This document shows, in pieces, positions 17,707 through 27,441 of a stretch of 64,000 bases of DNA. The notes under the pieces were generated by a model. The model did no database searches. It was not told where the DNA came from and worked only from the letters and a program-made list of their open reading frames with translations. Origin of the DNA: Corynebacterium falsenii (lineage in GTDB: Bacteria > Actinomycetota > Actinomycetes > Mycobacteriales > Mycobacteriaceae); the NCBI GenBank assembly GCA_001054945.1, contig JVKJ01000004.1, forward strand, positions 124,001 to 188,000. The letters run 5' to 3'. Numbering within the stretch: position 1 is the first letter of the stretch; every line of letters begins with the position of its first letter. A program made the position numbers and the translations under genes.

Positions 17707-19794
17707 GTGGATCCGTTCATTTCAGGCATCAGTGGAGTTGGCGGATGGGTTCTCGCCGTCGGAATCGTCTTAGTCGCCGTGGCTATGGCCCTCGCCGTCT
17801 CCCTGGTGCTCGCGCAGACCCTTCGCCGGGTGCTTGGCGTCCCCGTCGGTTGGGTCCGCACCATCCTGGTCTCCAGCTTGATGGTCTTTTGCGTTCCGGC
17901 CCTGACGTCCCGCTTGTTCTTCCGCCCGGAGCTCAACCTGTCGCCAGAACACATTGGGTGGGGGCCGACACTCGCCATGATGGCCATCGTGCTGCTATGG
18001 CTTTTCGGACTGGGCGCGGCGCTGCTGACCATGGGCGAGATGATCCTCCCCACGGGCACGGCCCCCAACCCATTCCTGTGGATCGCGAATCGGCGTTCGC
18101 GGGTGCAGCGTAATCGCCGCTATCGGCAGGTCATGAGCATTTTCGTCAAGCACGGACTGGCCGCAAACCTCCCGATGACGCGGGACGATACAGACGGCCC
18201 CATTGAGGGCATCCGTTCCCGGCGACGCGCCGCCCGCGCGCTTCGGGAGGCACTGCAGGAATCCGGCATCGCCTTCGTCAAGCTCGGCCAGAACCTCTCC
18301 ACGCGCGAGGACCTGCTCCCCCGGGAGTTCATCGTCGAACTGTCCAAGCTGCAAAACAATGTGCGCCCGGAGAAGTGGGAAGACATCGAACCCGCCCTGC
18401 ACGCGGAGCTGGGTGGAAAGTTTGAATCGGCGTTCGCCAGCTTCGACCACACTCCCCTCGCCGCGGCCTCCGTCGCACAGGTGCACCGCGCACGATTGGC
18501 CTCAGGCCACGAGGTCGTGGCGAAAATCCAGCGGCCGGGCGCGACGGAGGAGGTCCAACGGGATGCAGACATTCTGGTGCGGATCTGTTCCTGGTTGACC
18601 AACACGACCCGGTGGGGGCGCAGCCTGGGGCTCGACGAGCTGGGTCGGGGTTTCGCGCAGTCGCTGTTGGAGGAACTGGACTACTGCGAGGAAGCGACGA
18701 GCATGCAGGACCTGGCCAATACGGCTGGGAATCGGAAGCTCGTCATCCCGCACGTCTTTGAGGAGTTGTCTACCGACCGTCTGCTGGTGATGGACTACAT
18801 CCCCGGTGTACCCATCGGGGAGGCAGCGCAGCAGCTAAACCGGCTAACCGAGGAGACACGGCAGTCCTTGGCCGATGACTTGGTGAACTCGGTCATGAAC
18901 CAGATGCTGGACTTTGGCGTGTTCCACGCCGACTTGCACCCGGGCAACATCCTCCTGGTGGAAAAGCCGGACTTGGGATGGAAGCTGCCGCATGAAAACA
19001 CCCCCAGCCTCGCACTACTCGACTTTGGCGCTGTGGGGCGACTGGACAAGCGCACACAGCGGCAGATCGTGATGGCATTCGCCGCCGTGGAGAGGAACGA
19101 CGCTCAGCAGCTGACTGATTGCTTCGTGGACCTGCTGGGGCGACCGCTGCAACTGGACGAGCGGCGCCTCCAGCGCGACTTGGGCGAAATGCTGGTCCGC
19201 TACCGCAGCGGGATCCCCGGAGAGGACGTCGCGCAGTCCTTCGGGGAGATGTTCAACGTGGTCCTCCACCACGGATTCAGCATTCCGCAGAACGTCGCCG
19301 CTGCCTTCCGAACCATTGCCGGGTTGGAATCGTCGATTCGGTTGATCTCACCCAACGTCAACGTGGTGGCGTCCGCCCGCGCCTCCGGCGCCGACCTCAT
19401 CAAGCGGCAGTTCCGGCCCTCCAACCTGAAGGACGCCGCGACCTCTGCTGCGATGGAGGCACTGCCGCCGCTGACTGCCCTTCCCCGGCGCGTGAACCGC
19501 ATCGCGGAACAGCTGGACGAGGGCCAGCTCAGCTTCAACATGCGGATGCTGGCCAACGAAGACGATCGGCGATTCGTCACCTGGCTGGCCCAGCAGATGG
19601 TGGTGGCTGTGCTCTCGGCAGCGTTCCTCTTGGCTGGGACGCTCCTCATCGCCTTCGATCACGCACAGCCGGGCGCACCGGGCTTCGCCGGGTACGCCGG
19701 AACCACGTCGATGGTGGGGTACCTTTTCCTCTTTTTCGGCTTCATGCTGGCCCTGCGGGCCGTGGCCATGGTGATCAGACGCCACTCGAAGTAG
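17707..19794 (+). CDS. ABC1/UbiB-family atypical kinase, membrane-anchored
   Basis: 695 residues from GTG 17707, behind AAGGAG with seven bases of spacing. Three N-terminal membrane segments lie in the first ~115 residues, a UbiB-type kinase domain in the middle, and two membrane segments at the C-terminus (about 625-690). Family motifs: KLGQ (192-195), Ala-rich nucleotide loop AAASVAQVH (252-260), ion-pair Lys 273, HADLHPGN and LDFG. UbiB proteins are ATPases that extract or route isoprenoid lipids; the substrate here is unknown. The gene and the next one sit opposite to, and inside, the cys cluster, separating cysX from cysH. Confidence 0.85.
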   Translation: MDPFISGISGVGGWVLAVGIVLVAVAMALAVSLVLAQTLRRVLGVPVGWVRTILVSSLMVFCVPALTSRLFFRPELNLSPEHIGWGPTLAMMAIVLLWLFGLGAALLTMGEMILPTGTAPNPFLWIANRRSRVQRNRRYRQVMSIFVKHGLAANLPMTRDDTDGPIEGIRSRRRAARALREALQESGIAFVKLGQNLSTREDLLPREFIVELSKLQNNVRPEKWEDIEPALHAELGGKFESAFASFDHTPLAAASVAQVHRARLASGHEVVAKIQRPGATEEVQRDADILVRICSWLTNTTRWGRSLGLDELGRGFAQSLLEELDYCEEATSMQDLANTAGNRKLVIPHVFEELSTDRLLVMDYIPGVPIGEAAQQLNRLTEETRQSLADDLVNSVMNQMLDFGVFHADLHPGNILLVEKPDLGWKLPHENTPSLALLDFGAVGRLDKRTQRQIVMAFAAVERNDAQQLTDCFVDLLGRPLQLDERRLQRDLGEMLVRYRSGIPGEDVAQSFGEMFNVVLHHGFSIPQNVAAAFRTIAGLESSIRLISPNVNVVASARASGADLIKRQFRPSNLKDAATSAAMEALPPLTALPRRVNRIAEQLDEGQLSFNMRMLANEDDRRFVTWLAQQMVVAVLSAAFLLAGTLLIAFDHAQPGAPGFAGYAGTTSMVGYLFLFFGFMLALRAVAMVIRRHSK

Positions 19795-19847
19795 CCCCGC
19801 TCCACGCAGGCGCTGGAGGCACAACCGCCCGTTGCTAGCGTGGGGCT

Positions 19848-21518
19848 ATGGCACACCTGGAGGCAGAACTTCATCGGCTGGACGGCGCGGGCTACGGGGC
19901 CTACAAGAAGCTGCGCGGGCCGCATCGCTTGGGGGACGGTATCGCCCTCCACATCGACAAGGTACAGTCCGACCCCTACGCTCCCCCGTCATTGGTGCAG
20001 GTGGAATTGCCTTTATCTGCCACCAATATCGACCGGGAACTGGTCGCCAACGATCGACCGTCGCTCTCCCTGGTCCCCGTGGGTGACCATCTCACCCGGC
20101 GCGTCGCCCGCGAGCTCCCCGAGGGCTTGAGCATCGACAGCCCCGGCCAGCAGGTTCTGGCCCGCAGCTCCCTCGCGCTCCGCGGGGACTCGATCTTTGT
20201 GCGCATGGACGCAGCACTTCCCGCTCGGGGCCGCCGCATCCTGGGGCACGCGGCCGCGAAGCTGCTGTGCCACGCACTCCCCCGGGCTATCGAGCGCGCC
20301 CTGCTGGACCTGGGAAACCGCGAGCTTCAGGGCCTCAATGAAGCGGTTGACCTCTACGCCGACCAAGAGTTCGTTCGCGACCAGCTACCCGCATCGGGCC
20401 TGGTAGCCTTCATCGCCGACGGATCGGTCCTGCCGCGCGCCGCCGGAAATTCCGACCTGCCGCTGAAAAATTCGACCACGTTCCAGAGCCCGGAGTCCCT
20501 GCGCCGCACCTTCACCCTCCCCCGCTCCGGCCGTACCCTGACCGGCTTGGGCATCCCCGAAGGCGTGACCCTAATCGTCGGCGGAGGCTACAACGGGAAA
20601 TCCACCATCCTCCGCGCCATCGAAGATGGGGTGTACAACCACGTCACCGGCGATGGTCGGGAGTTCGCCATCACTGTTGGGGACGCCACGGCGCTCCGCG
20701 CCGAGGATGGCCGAGCTGTCACGGGAGTGGACGTGTCCCCGTTTATTGGAGATCTCCCCTCTGGCGCGGCGACGAACCATTTCACGACCAGCAACGCCTC
20801 CGGCTCCACCTCTCAGGCCGCCAGCGTGATCGAGGCTGTGGAATCGGGGGCGAGCGCCCTGCTCATCGACGAAGACACCTCCGCCACGAACTTCATGATC
20901 CGCGATGAACGAATGCGCCAGCTCGTCCCTGCCGACAAGGAACCAATCACCCCACTGGTGGATCGTGTCCGTGAGCTGTACGACAACCACGGGATCTCCA
21001 CCGTGCTGGTGGCCGGTGGCTCAGGGGCTTTTCTGGACGTCGCGGATCACGTACTGATGCTGGACGCGTACACGCCGAAGGACAAGACGGAGGCTGCCAA
21101 GGCCCTGGCGCGACCGCGAGGAGCTGAATCTGACGGGGAGCAGCCACAGCCATATCGCCCAGCTCCGGGGCGGACGATCTCGTTGGACTCCCCGCGTAAA
21201 CCTCCACAGGCCAAGGGGCTGCACACCATTCGATATGGCCAGGAATTCATCGATGTCTCCTCACTGTCCCAGCTCGTTGACCCGTCCCAGACCCGTTCGA
21301 TCGCGGCAATCCTGTCACAACTATCGGAGGCCGGGGACGGCATTCCTCTGCGCCAGAAAGTCGAAGAAATCCTGCAACGTGCGGAGCAGTCTCCGTCCGG
21401 GGTAGATTCGCTGTCCCCTTTCGGCGCGGGCCGTCACCCGGGACGGCTCGCCCTGCCCCGCGTGCACGAGGTCATGGCCGCAGTAAACCGCTACCGGCGA
21501 CTCAAGGTGCGCAACTAG
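19848..21518 (+). CDS. ABC-class ATPase (PF09818-type), soluble
   Basis: 556 residues, no membrane segments. The protein has a long N-terminal domain, then Walker A GGGYNGKST near residue 245, a signature-like SGSTSQA near 323, and Walker B ALLIDED followed by TSATNFMIRD near 337-350. This is the pattern of the stand-alone predicted ATPases of the ABC class, whose role is unknown. It lies 53 bp after the UbiB-like gene. Its stop (TAG 21516-21518) interlocks with the cysX stop on the other strand in a shared CTAG. Function is not assigned. Confidence 0.8.
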   Translation: MAHLEAELHRLDGAGYGAYKKLRGPHRLGDGIALHIDKVQSDPYAPPSLVQVELPLSATNIDRELVANDRPSLSLVPVGDHLTRRVARELPEGLSIDSPGQQVLARSSLALRGDSIFVRMDAALPARGRRILGHAAAKLLCHALPRAIERALLDLGNRELQGLNEAVDLYADQEFVRDQLPASGLVAFIADGSVLPRAAGNSDLPLKNSTTFQSPESLRRTFTLPRSGRTLTGLGIPEGVTLIVGGGYNGKSTILRAIEDGVYNHVTGDGREFAITVGDATALRAEDGRAVTGVDVSPFIGDLPSGAATNHFTTSNASGSTSQAASVIEAVESGASALLIDEDTSATNFMIRDERMRQLVPADKEPITPLVDRVRELYDNHGISTVLVAGGSGAFLDVADHVLMLDAYTPKDKTEAAKALARPRGAESDGEQPQPYRPAPGRTISLDSPRKPPQAKGLHTIRYGQEFIDVSSLSQLVDPSQTRSIAAILSQLSEAGDGIPLRQKVEEILQRAEQSPSGVDSLSPFGAGRHPGRLALPRVHEVMAAVNRYRRLKVRN

Positions 21519-21739
21519 TTCTCTGCGCCTAGTTGCAGCAGCCCGTGAAACTTCACGCTAAACACGCGGAGGCACTCCCGGCATTGCCAGGCGTTATCCG
21601 TTTCCATATCGGGAAACAGGTTCTCCGACATGCAATAGGGGCAGCAATTGACGGTCGCCCTGCGGCCATTGGGGTGGCCGGTCTTGCCACCGATCTTCTC
21701 ATTGACCGGCGGCAGTGAATCCTTGTCGGGTTCGCTCAT
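21515..21739 (-). CDS. cysX: CysX, small zinc-ribbon/ferredoxin-like protein
   Basis: 74 residues with two CxxC pairs: CCPYC near residue 32 and CREC near residue 53. It lies directly behind cysI with a four-base overlap. C. glutamicum has a small Cys-rich gene, cysX, at this position between cysI and cysH, proposed to carry electrons from Fpr2 to CysI. The four cysteines fit either a metal site or a zinc ribbon; a classic ferredoxin motif is not seen, so the electron-carrier role is inferred from context. Confidence 0.8.
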   Translation of the reverse strand: MSEPDKDSLPPVNEKIGGKTGHPNGRRATVNCCPYCMSENLFPDMETDNAWQCRECLRVFSVKFHGLLQLGAEN

Positions 21740-23448
21740 GAGGCTTTCACCAATTCGTCTGCTTGCAGCAGGGATTCATCGGCGCGCTCGACCCAGTGGC
21801 GGAAGTGCTCGCCGTCCTCCCGGTCTGCCTTGAAGTTTTTCACCAGGTTTATGACGTACTCGGACAGGTTGCGAGACAATACTTTGTTGCCCCGCAGCTT
21901 ATTGCCGAATTCCGGGTTCATGCCCACGGATCCGCCAAGGTGAATCTGGAAGCCCTCTTCCCTTTCACCCTCGCCATTGGTGAGCATCTTGCCAGACAGG
22001 CCAATGTCGGAGACCTGGGAGCGGGCGCAGGAATTCGGGCAGCCGTTGAAGCTGATCTTGAGAGGCACATCCAGGTCGCCGAGCTTCTCTTCCAGCTCAT
22101 CAGCCAGCTTGATCGCCCTCTGCTTGGTCACAACGTGTGCGAGCTTGCAGAACTCCAGGCCGGTACAGCTGATAATGTCCCGGCGGAATGCCGATGGACG
22201 GGCAGAAAGGCCAATTTCCTCCAGGTCCTCCGCCAGCGCCTCGGCCTGCTCGCGGGTGAGATCCAGGAACAGCAACTCTTTATCTGCAGTCGTGCGGATG
22301 CGCTGGTTCCCGGGGCCGGCATCTCCATGCTTTTCCACCAGATCCGCGATCTGCTGCAACTCGTCACCGCTGGTGTGGCCCACCGTGGGCTTGACTCCCA
22401 CGTAGAAGCGGCCATCGACCTGCTCGTGGATGCCCACGTGGTCGCGGTAGCCAGGCGCCACCTCCGGTGCCGGGCCGTCGATGAGCTTGCGCCCCAGGTA
22501 TTCGTCCTCCAAGACCTGGCGGAACTTCTCGGTTCCCCAGTCGGCGACGAGGAACTTCAGGCGAGCTCGATTGCGGATCTTGCGGTAGCCATAGTCGCGG
22601 AAGATGCGAACCACACCGGCCCACACCTCCGGGACATCCTCCAGCGGGATCCAGGCGCCCAGTCGCTGCGCCAGCATTGGGTTGGTAGATAACCCGCCGC
22701 CGACCCAGACATCGAAGCCGGGCCCGTGCTCGGGGTGCTCGGAACCGATGAAGGACAGGTCCTGGATCTCGTGCGTCACGTCCTGGCGGCGGGATCCGGA
22801 GACAGCGGACTTGAACTTGCGGGGAAGGTTATGGAACTCCTCGCTCGGTAGCAGGTCCCGCTTGATCTTCTCGATGGCAGGGGTGGCGTCCACAATCTCA
22901 TCGGCGGCGATCCCCGCGACGGGTGAGCCGAGGACCACGCGGGGTACGTCTCCACATCCGAAGAAGGAGTCCAGGCCCACCTCTGCGAGCTTGTCCCAGA
23001 TGGTGGGGACGTCTTCGACCCGGACCCAGTGCAACTGAATGTTCTGGCGGTCGGTGAAGTCGGCGGTCCCCCGGGCGTAGGTGGAGGAGATTTCGCCGAT
23101 GGTGCGCAACGCGCGAGAGGTGACTTGGCCACCGTCCAGGCGAATGCGCATCATGAAGTAATTGTCTTGCAATTCGGTATTGCTAAGCGTGGAGGTCTTC
23201 ATGCCGTCCATGCCCGGGCGGCGCTGGGTGTACAGGCCGACCCACTTGAACCGGGGCGAAAGGTCCTCGGCGGGGATGGAATCGAAGCCTTCCTTGGAAT
23301 AGGTATCGCGGATGCGCTGCATAACGGAGAAGCCCGGAGCATCCTGCTTGATGCGCTCATCGTCATTCAGCGGCTCCGTGCCGTAAAGGCGCCACTGACC
23401 CTGTGGCTTCGCCTTATTCTTCTTCCGAACGGACGTTCCGGTGGTCAT
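21736..23448 (-). CDS. cysI: Assimilatory sulfite reductase CysI (ferredoxin type)
   Basis: 570 residues from ATG 23448, which has GGAAGG seven bases upstream; an ATG 15 bases earlier has no ribosome site. The siroheme/[4Fe-4S] motifs are complete: C428-x5-C434 (SCTGLEFC) and C470-x3-C474 (NGCPNSC). Tyr 73 and Cys 165 sit in contexts (GLYTQ and GCGDVPR) like the Tyr-Cys cross-link of mycobacterial SirA. It reduces sulfite to sulfide with six electrons. It is divergent from fprA, its probable electron source, with three McbR-type sites in the 219 bp between them. Confidence 0.94.
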   Translation of the reverse strand: MTTGTSVRKKNKAKPQGQWRLYGTEPLNDDERIKQDAPGFSVMQRIRDTYSKEGFDSIPAEDLSPRFKWVGLYTQRRPGMDGMKTSTLSNTELQDNYFMMRIRLDGGQVTSRALRTIGEISSTYARGTADFTDRQNIQLHWVRVEDVPTIWDKLAEVGLDSFFGCGDVPRVVLGSPVAGIAADEIVDATPAIEKIKRDLLPSEEFHNLPRKFKSAVSGSRRQDVTHEIQDLSFIGSEHPEHGPGFDVWVGGGLSTNPMLAQRLGAWIPLEDVPEVWAGVVRIFRDYGYRKIRNRARLKFLVADWGTEKFRQVLEDEYLGRKLIDGPAPEVAPGYRDHVGIHEQVDGRFYVGVKPTVGHTSGDELQQIADLVEKHGDAGPGNQRIRTTADKELLFLDLTREQAEALAEDLEEIGLSARPSAFRRDIISCTGLEFCKLAHVVTKQRAIKLADELEEKLGDLDVPLKISFNGCPNSCARSQVSDIGLSGKMLTNGEGEREEGFQIHLGGSVGMNPEFGNKLRGNKVLSRNLSEYVINLVKNFKADREDGEHFRHWVERADESLLQADELVKAS

Positions 23449-23524
23449 TCTTGGCCCTTCCAAACGATGGTTGTGGGTGCGCTTCGACGGCGGGGTGCAC
23501 CGTCAGAGCGAGATGGTGGTCCTG

Positions 23525-23540
23525 TAGACCGTTCTGTCTA
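23525..23540. promoter_or_regulatory. McbR-type operator 1 of cysI (perfect)
   Basis: TAGAC-CGTTCT-GTCTA, exact consensus, 77 bp upstream of the cysI start. The cysH counterpart (TAGAC-CGTTCG-GTCTA) is 78 bp from its gene and differs in one spacer base. Confidence 0.85.
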
Positions 23541-23553
23541 TGACGCAATACAC

Positions 23554-23569
23554 TAGACCGATCGGTTCA
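23554..23569. promoter_or_regulatory. McbR-like operator 2 of cysI (imperfect)
   Basis: TAGAC-CGATCG-GTTCA, with the same altered right half-site as the middle site upstream of cysH. Confidence 0.6.
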
Positions 23570-23592
23570 CACATTCAACCGATTGCGCAATT

Positions 23593-23608
23593 TAGACAAC
23601 TCTGTCTA
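23593..23608. promoter_or_regulatory. McbR-type operator 3, cysI/fprA intergenic (perfect)
   Basis: TAGAC-AACTCT-GTCTA, exact consensus. It is 60 bp from the fprA start and 145 bp from cysI, so it probably brings fprA under the same control as the sulfate genes. Confidence 0.8.
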
Positions 23609-23667
23609 TAGTTCGCAAGGTGTGTATTCCGTGGTGCGCACTCATGCGACTACCGTAGGACGTACGA

Positions 23668-25182
23668 ATGAGTGGCCCGACCCTGGCCACAGACCAGATT
23701 GGAAATCGAACTTTGCCTGAGAATCAGACCGAAAATCGCCCACTTCGCGTCGCAGTCATCGGCTCCGGACCGGCCGGAATCTATGCCTCCGACGCTCTCA
23801 CCAAGGCCACCGTCAAGGCGCCGGAAGAAGGCGGGCACTACGACGGCGTCAGCATCGACATCTTTGAGCGCATGCCCGCCCCGTTCGGACTGATCCGTTA
23901 CGGCGTGGCGCCCGATCACCCGCGCATTAAGGGCATTATCAAGTCCCTGCACCGTGTGCTGGACAAGCCCCAAATCCGCCTTTTTGGCAACGTGAACGTC
24001 GGATCGGACATCACGCTGGATGACCTGAAGAGCTATTACGACGCGGTCATTTACGCGACCGGCGCCACCGACGACAAGGACCTTCCCATCACCGGCGGCG
24101 AACACACCATCGGCGCTGGCGAGTTTGTCGGTTTTTACGATGCAAATCCGCACTTCGAGCACGCATGGGACCTATCGGCAGACAGCGTGGCCGTCATCGG
24201 CGTGGGCAACGTGGGACTGGACGTCGCCCGCGTGCTGGCGAAGACGGGCGAGGAACTCAAGGTCACCGAAATCCCCGACAATGTCTACGAGTCCCTCAAG
24301 GACAACCAAGCTCGCGAAATTCACGTGTTCGGCCGCCGCGGCCCAGCGCAGGCGAAGTTCACCCCGCTGGAGCTGAAGGAGCTGAATTACTCGGACACGA
24401 TCCAGATCGTTGTCGACCCGGAGGACATCGATTACGACAAGGGTTCGGAAGAGGCACGTCGCGCGTCCAAGATCCAGGACATGGTCTGCACCCTATTGGA
24501 GCAGTACGCCATCGCCGAGCCCACCGATGCTCCGCACAAGCTGCACCTCCACTTCTTCGAGTCTCCCGCCGAGGTCAAGACCGACGAGAACGGCAAGGTC
24601 GTTGCCCTGATCACCGAGCGCACCGAGCTCACCGGCGACGGTAATGTCCGGGGCACCGGCAAGTTCAACGAGTGGCCAGTGGGCGCCGTGTACCGCGCCG
24701 TGGGCTACCGCTCCGATGCGCCCGCGGACCTGCCGTGGGATGAGAAGAAGAATGTGCTCCCCAATGTGGGCGGGCGCGTGCTGACCGAGGGGCCCACCGC
24801 CGATGGGGTGGCCGGGGTGCCCGGTTCCGCAGACCCGGAGGCCGAGAAGCGCGAAGTTCTGCCCAGTGTGTACACCACCGGGTGGGTACGCCGCGGGCCG
24901 GTGGGTTTGATCGGTAACACGAAGGGTGACGCCAACCAGACTGTCGCGAACCTGTTGGAGGACGCGGAAAACGGCATCACCTTCGCCCCCTCCAAGCCCG
25001 GCGAATCGGATATCGAGGAGCTGCTGAAGGAGCGTTCCCTGGCCTGGACCACCTGGGACGGCTGGTATGCGTTGGATAAGCACGAGCGCGAGCTCGGCGA
25101 GGCAGAAGGTCGCGAGCGCAAGAAGGTCCGCGAGTGGGAGGAAATGGTGAAGCACTCCTCCCCCCAGGTTGACGCCGAGTAG
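23668..25182 (+). CDS. fprA: Ferredoxin-NADP reductase, FprA/adrenodoxin-reductase type
   Basis: 504 residues. FAD-binding motif VIGSGPAGIYASDAL is near residue 31 and an NADP-binding motif VIGVGNVGLDVAR near 175. Between them is PAPFGLIRYGVAPDHPRIK, typical of FprA/adrenodoxin reductases. It passes electrons from NADPH to a ferredoxin-like carrier. Divergence from cysI, with shared McbR-type sites, indicates it feeds sulfite reductase (C. glutamicum Fpr2). The C-terminal ~20 residues are highly charged and helical. Confidence 0.93.
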   Translation: MSGPTLATDQIGNRTLPENQTENRPLRVAVIGSGPAGIYASDALTKATVKAPEEGGHYDGVSIDIFERMPAPFGLIRYGVAPDHPRIKGIIKSLHRVLDKPQIRLFGNVNVGSDITLDDLKSYYDAVIYATGATDDKDLPITGGEHTIGAGEFVGFYDANPHFEHAWDLSADSVAVIGVGNVGLDVARVLAKTGEELKVTEIPDNVYESLKDNQAREIHVFGRRGPAQAKFTPLELKELNYSDTIQIVVDPEDIDYDKGSEEARRASKIQDMVCTLLEQYAIAEPTDAPHKLHLHFFESPAEVKTDENGKVVALITERTELTGDGNVRGTGKFNEWPVGAVYRAVGYRSDAPADLPWDEKKNVLPNVGGRVLTEGPTADGVAGVPGSADPEAEKREVLPSVYTTGWVRRGPVGLIGNTKGDANQTVANLLEDAENGITFAPSKPGESDIEELLKERSLAWTTWDGWYALDKHERELGEAEGRERKKVREWEEMVKHSSPQVDAE

Positions 25183-25192
25183 GAGTAACACC

Positions 25193-25774
25193 ATGAACGA
25201 CGGCCCAGCACCCCTGAGTAAGAAGGGTCCGCAGGTCCACACCACGGGCCGCGCTCTGCTGAGCATGCCCGCTCACCAGGTACACGCCCTGTACAAGCTG
25301 CGCGTGGACATCTTCGTCAACGAACAGCAGGCCCCATTCAATGAGATCGACGATGTGGACGCCCACCCCGGCACCCATCACGTCCTCGCCTACGTACACC
25401 CAGGAAGCGACCCAACCTTCCCGTGGGGCGCCCCCGACCCGGGCTCCCCGATGCGCCTGGTCGGCACAGCCCGTGTGTTCGGACCGCCGGAGGCGCAGCA
25501 CATCGGGCGCGTGTGCGTGGCCTCTGATCTGCGTGGTTACGGCATCGCCCACCGGATTATGAGCGAAGCTCTGGAGGTCTGTCGCGCCCGAGCTGCGTCG
25601 TTGGATCCTACGAGCCAAAAGGCTGTGGTGAAGTTGGAAGCGCAGTCCTACCTCGTGTCTTTCTACGAGTCCTACGGCTTCCACACCGTCGGCGAGTCCT
25701 TTGAAATGGAGGGCATCCAGCACGTCGCAATGGAGCTGGATCTGGACGATGCCCCCGCTGCCCCAGAGGATTAG
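25193..25774 (+). CDS. GNAT N-acetyltransferase, ElaA-like
   Basis: 193 residues from ATG 25193, behind AGGAG just after the fprA stop; an in-frame ATG inside fprA has no ribosome site. The N-terminal [26 protein letters not shown] is the ElaA-type opening. The acetyl-CoA-binding motif follows as [20 protein letters not shown] (R/Q-x-x-G-x-G/A form), then the C-terminal [26 protein letters not shown]. The substrate of ElaA proteins is not established. It is coupled to fprA by 10 bp spacing, and its stop overlaps the convergent trhO stop (TTAG). Confidence 0.85.
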   Translation: MNDGPAPLSKKGPQVHTTGRALLSMPAHQVHALYKLRVDIFVNEQQAPFNEIDDVDAHPGTHHVLAYVHPGSDPTFPWGAPDPGSPMRLVGTARVFGPPEAQHIGRVCVASDLRGYGIAHRIMSEALEVCRARAASLDPTSQKAVVKLEAQSYLVSFYESYGFHTVGESFEMEGIQHVAMELDLDDAPAAPED

Positions 25775-26679
25775 GCAGCGCTCACATGCTCCGGGCAGCG
25801 CGCGGTCTCCGGATCTGCCGCGCAGTCCGCACAGAGCAGGATTTGCTTCCGGCACTCGTCGTTTTCGCAGTTGTGGAAGTCATTCGTGTCCGCGCCACAG
25901 CGAACACAGTGGCCTAGCTGGGCAGCATCTTCCGTGAACTCCATGTGCATCCGCTTGTCGAAAACGTAGAGCGAGCCTTCCCACAGGCCGGCGTCCCCAA
26001 ACTTCTCCCCATAGCGAACGATGCCGCCATCGAGCTGGTAGACCTCGTTGAACCCACGGTTCTTCATGAGCGAGCTGAGCACCTCGCAGCGGATCCCACC
26101 CGTGCAGTACGTGACCACTGGTTTGTCTTTCAGGTGGTCGTATTTGCCCGATTCGATCTCGCCGATGAAGTCATGGGTCGTCGTGACGTCCGGGACGACG
26201 GCACCCTTGAATTTCCCGATCTGGGCTTCCATGGCATTGCGACCATCCAGGAAGACCACCTCATCGCCCTTGTCCTCAACCAGGCGGTGCAGGGCTGAAG
26301 GGGTCAGATGCGTGCCGCCACCGACGACGCCATTCTCATCCACCTGAAGTTCGTCTGGGGCGCCGAAGGAAACAATCTCGTCGCGGGCCTTCACAGACAG
26401 TCGCGGGAAGTCCTCCGCGCCGCCCTGGGACCACTTGAATTCCATCCCCTTGAACCCCGGGAATTCGCGCGTCTTGCGCACGTACTGCTTGCAGCTGGCC
26501 AGAGAGCCGCCCACGGTGCCGTTGATGCCGTGCTTGGAGACGATAATGCGCCCGCGCAGTTCCAGCTGCTCACACAGCGTGCGCTGCCACAACATCACGG
26601 CTGTCGGGTCCGCGATGGGGGTGAAGCAGTAGTACAAGAGGATGCGGGATTCGGAGAGATCAGTTGCGCTGTGGCCCAT
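25771..26679 (-). CDS. trhO: tRNA uridine hydroxylase TrhO (rhodanese family)
   Basis: 302 residues. An N-terminal ferredoxin-like domain ([18 protein letters not shown]) precedes a rhodanese domain whose catalytic loop is YCTGGIRCE, around residue 190. A Cys-rich tail ([19 protein letters not shown]...CADC) looks like a zinc-binding extension. TrhO/YceA proteins form 5-hydroxyuridine at position 34 of tRNA in an oxygen-dependent way. The gene is convergent with the GNAT gene and shares stop-codon bases with it. Confidence 0.88.
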   Translation of the reverse strand: MGHSATDLSESRILLYYCFTPIADPTAVMLWQRTLCEQLELRGRIIVSKHGINGTVGGSLASCKQYVRKTREFPGFKGMEFKWSQGGAEDFPRLSVKARDEIVSFGAPDELQVDENGVVGGGTHLTPSALHRLVEDKGDEVVFLDGRNAMEAQIGKFKGAVVPDVTTTHDFIGEIESGKYDHLKDKPVVTYCTGGIRCEVLSSLMKNRGFNEVYQLDGGIVRYGEKFGDAGLWEGSLYVFDKRMHMEFTEDAAQLGHCVRCGADTNDFHNCENDECRKQILLCADCAADPETARCPEHVSAA

Positions 26680-26802
26680 GGTTCATCATGTTAGGACCGC
26701 GCGCGCGGGCACGGAAATCCTGCGCTTCCGGCCTCAGCTGGAGAGCATTGAGAATGCATGGCACTAATCCCTCGCATTGGATTGAACAAGGGTGCCATGC
26801 AG

Positions 26803-27441
26803 CTAATCGCCCCTGACCACCCCAGTGAGATCAGCCCCGTCGAAATTTACCTCAGCGGTCTTCGCACGAGTAAGAATGGCATTCCGCAAGTCTGAATTGG
26901 CCAGATTCGCGCCAGTGAGGTCAGCATCCCACATTCCAGAATTTCGAAAGATTGCAGTTTGCGCATTCACGCGCGGAAGAGAAACTTGTTGCAGATTCGC
27001 ATTAGTGAAATCTGTGCCAATCATCATCGCATCAGGCAGGGCCGCTCTAAAAAATACCGCTCCACGACATGACGCCCCAATTAAATCCGTCTTCTTCAGA
27101 CTCGCGCTCTCCAAAAGAGCTCCAGCGAGATCGGCATTCCATGCGTTGGCAGAATCCAGTACCGCATTGGGGAGCAAAGCATTCCGCAAGTCTGCACCTG
27201 GCAATTCAGCACCGGTCAGGTCTGCATCTTGGAGATCAGCGTTTCGCAAGTCAGCCCCCTGCAAATACGCGCCCCTCAGGTCTGTATCCCCAAGGTTGGC
27301 GTTACGCAAGGTCGCGCCTCTCAAAACCGCATTCGACAGATCTAATCCAGTGAGATCCAGGTTAGATAGGTCTTCTCCAAAAAAATATCTATTTCCTGCT
27401 AATAGGTACTTTTTTACGTCGTCGCGAGTGCACTGTGCCAT
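26803..27441 (-). CDS. Pentapeptide-repeat protein
   Basis: 212 residues made almost entirely of A(D/N)Lxx pentapeptide repeats from about residue 25 to the end, predicting a right-handed quadrilateral beta-helix of about seven coils. The first 20 residues (MAQCTRDDVKKYLLAGNRY) form a short helical cap. There is no signal peptide or membrane segment. Some soluble members (Qnr, MfpA) mimic DNA and protect gyrase, but a DNA-mimic role cannot be claimed from repeats alone. Base composition is lower in GC than flanking genes, and the 196 bp upstream are AT-rich without a recognisable gene, hinting at separate acquisition. Confidence 0.85.
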   Translation of the reverse strand: MAQCTRDDVKKYLLAGNRYFFGEDLSNLDLTGLDLSNAVLRGATLRNANLGDTDLRGAYLQGADLRNADLQDADLTGAELPGADLRNALLPNAVLDSANAWNADLAGALLESASLKKTDLIGASCRGAVFFRAALPDAMMIGTDFTNANLQQVSLPRVNAQTAIFRNSGMWDADLTGANLANSDLRNAILTRAKTAEVNFDGADLTGVVRGD

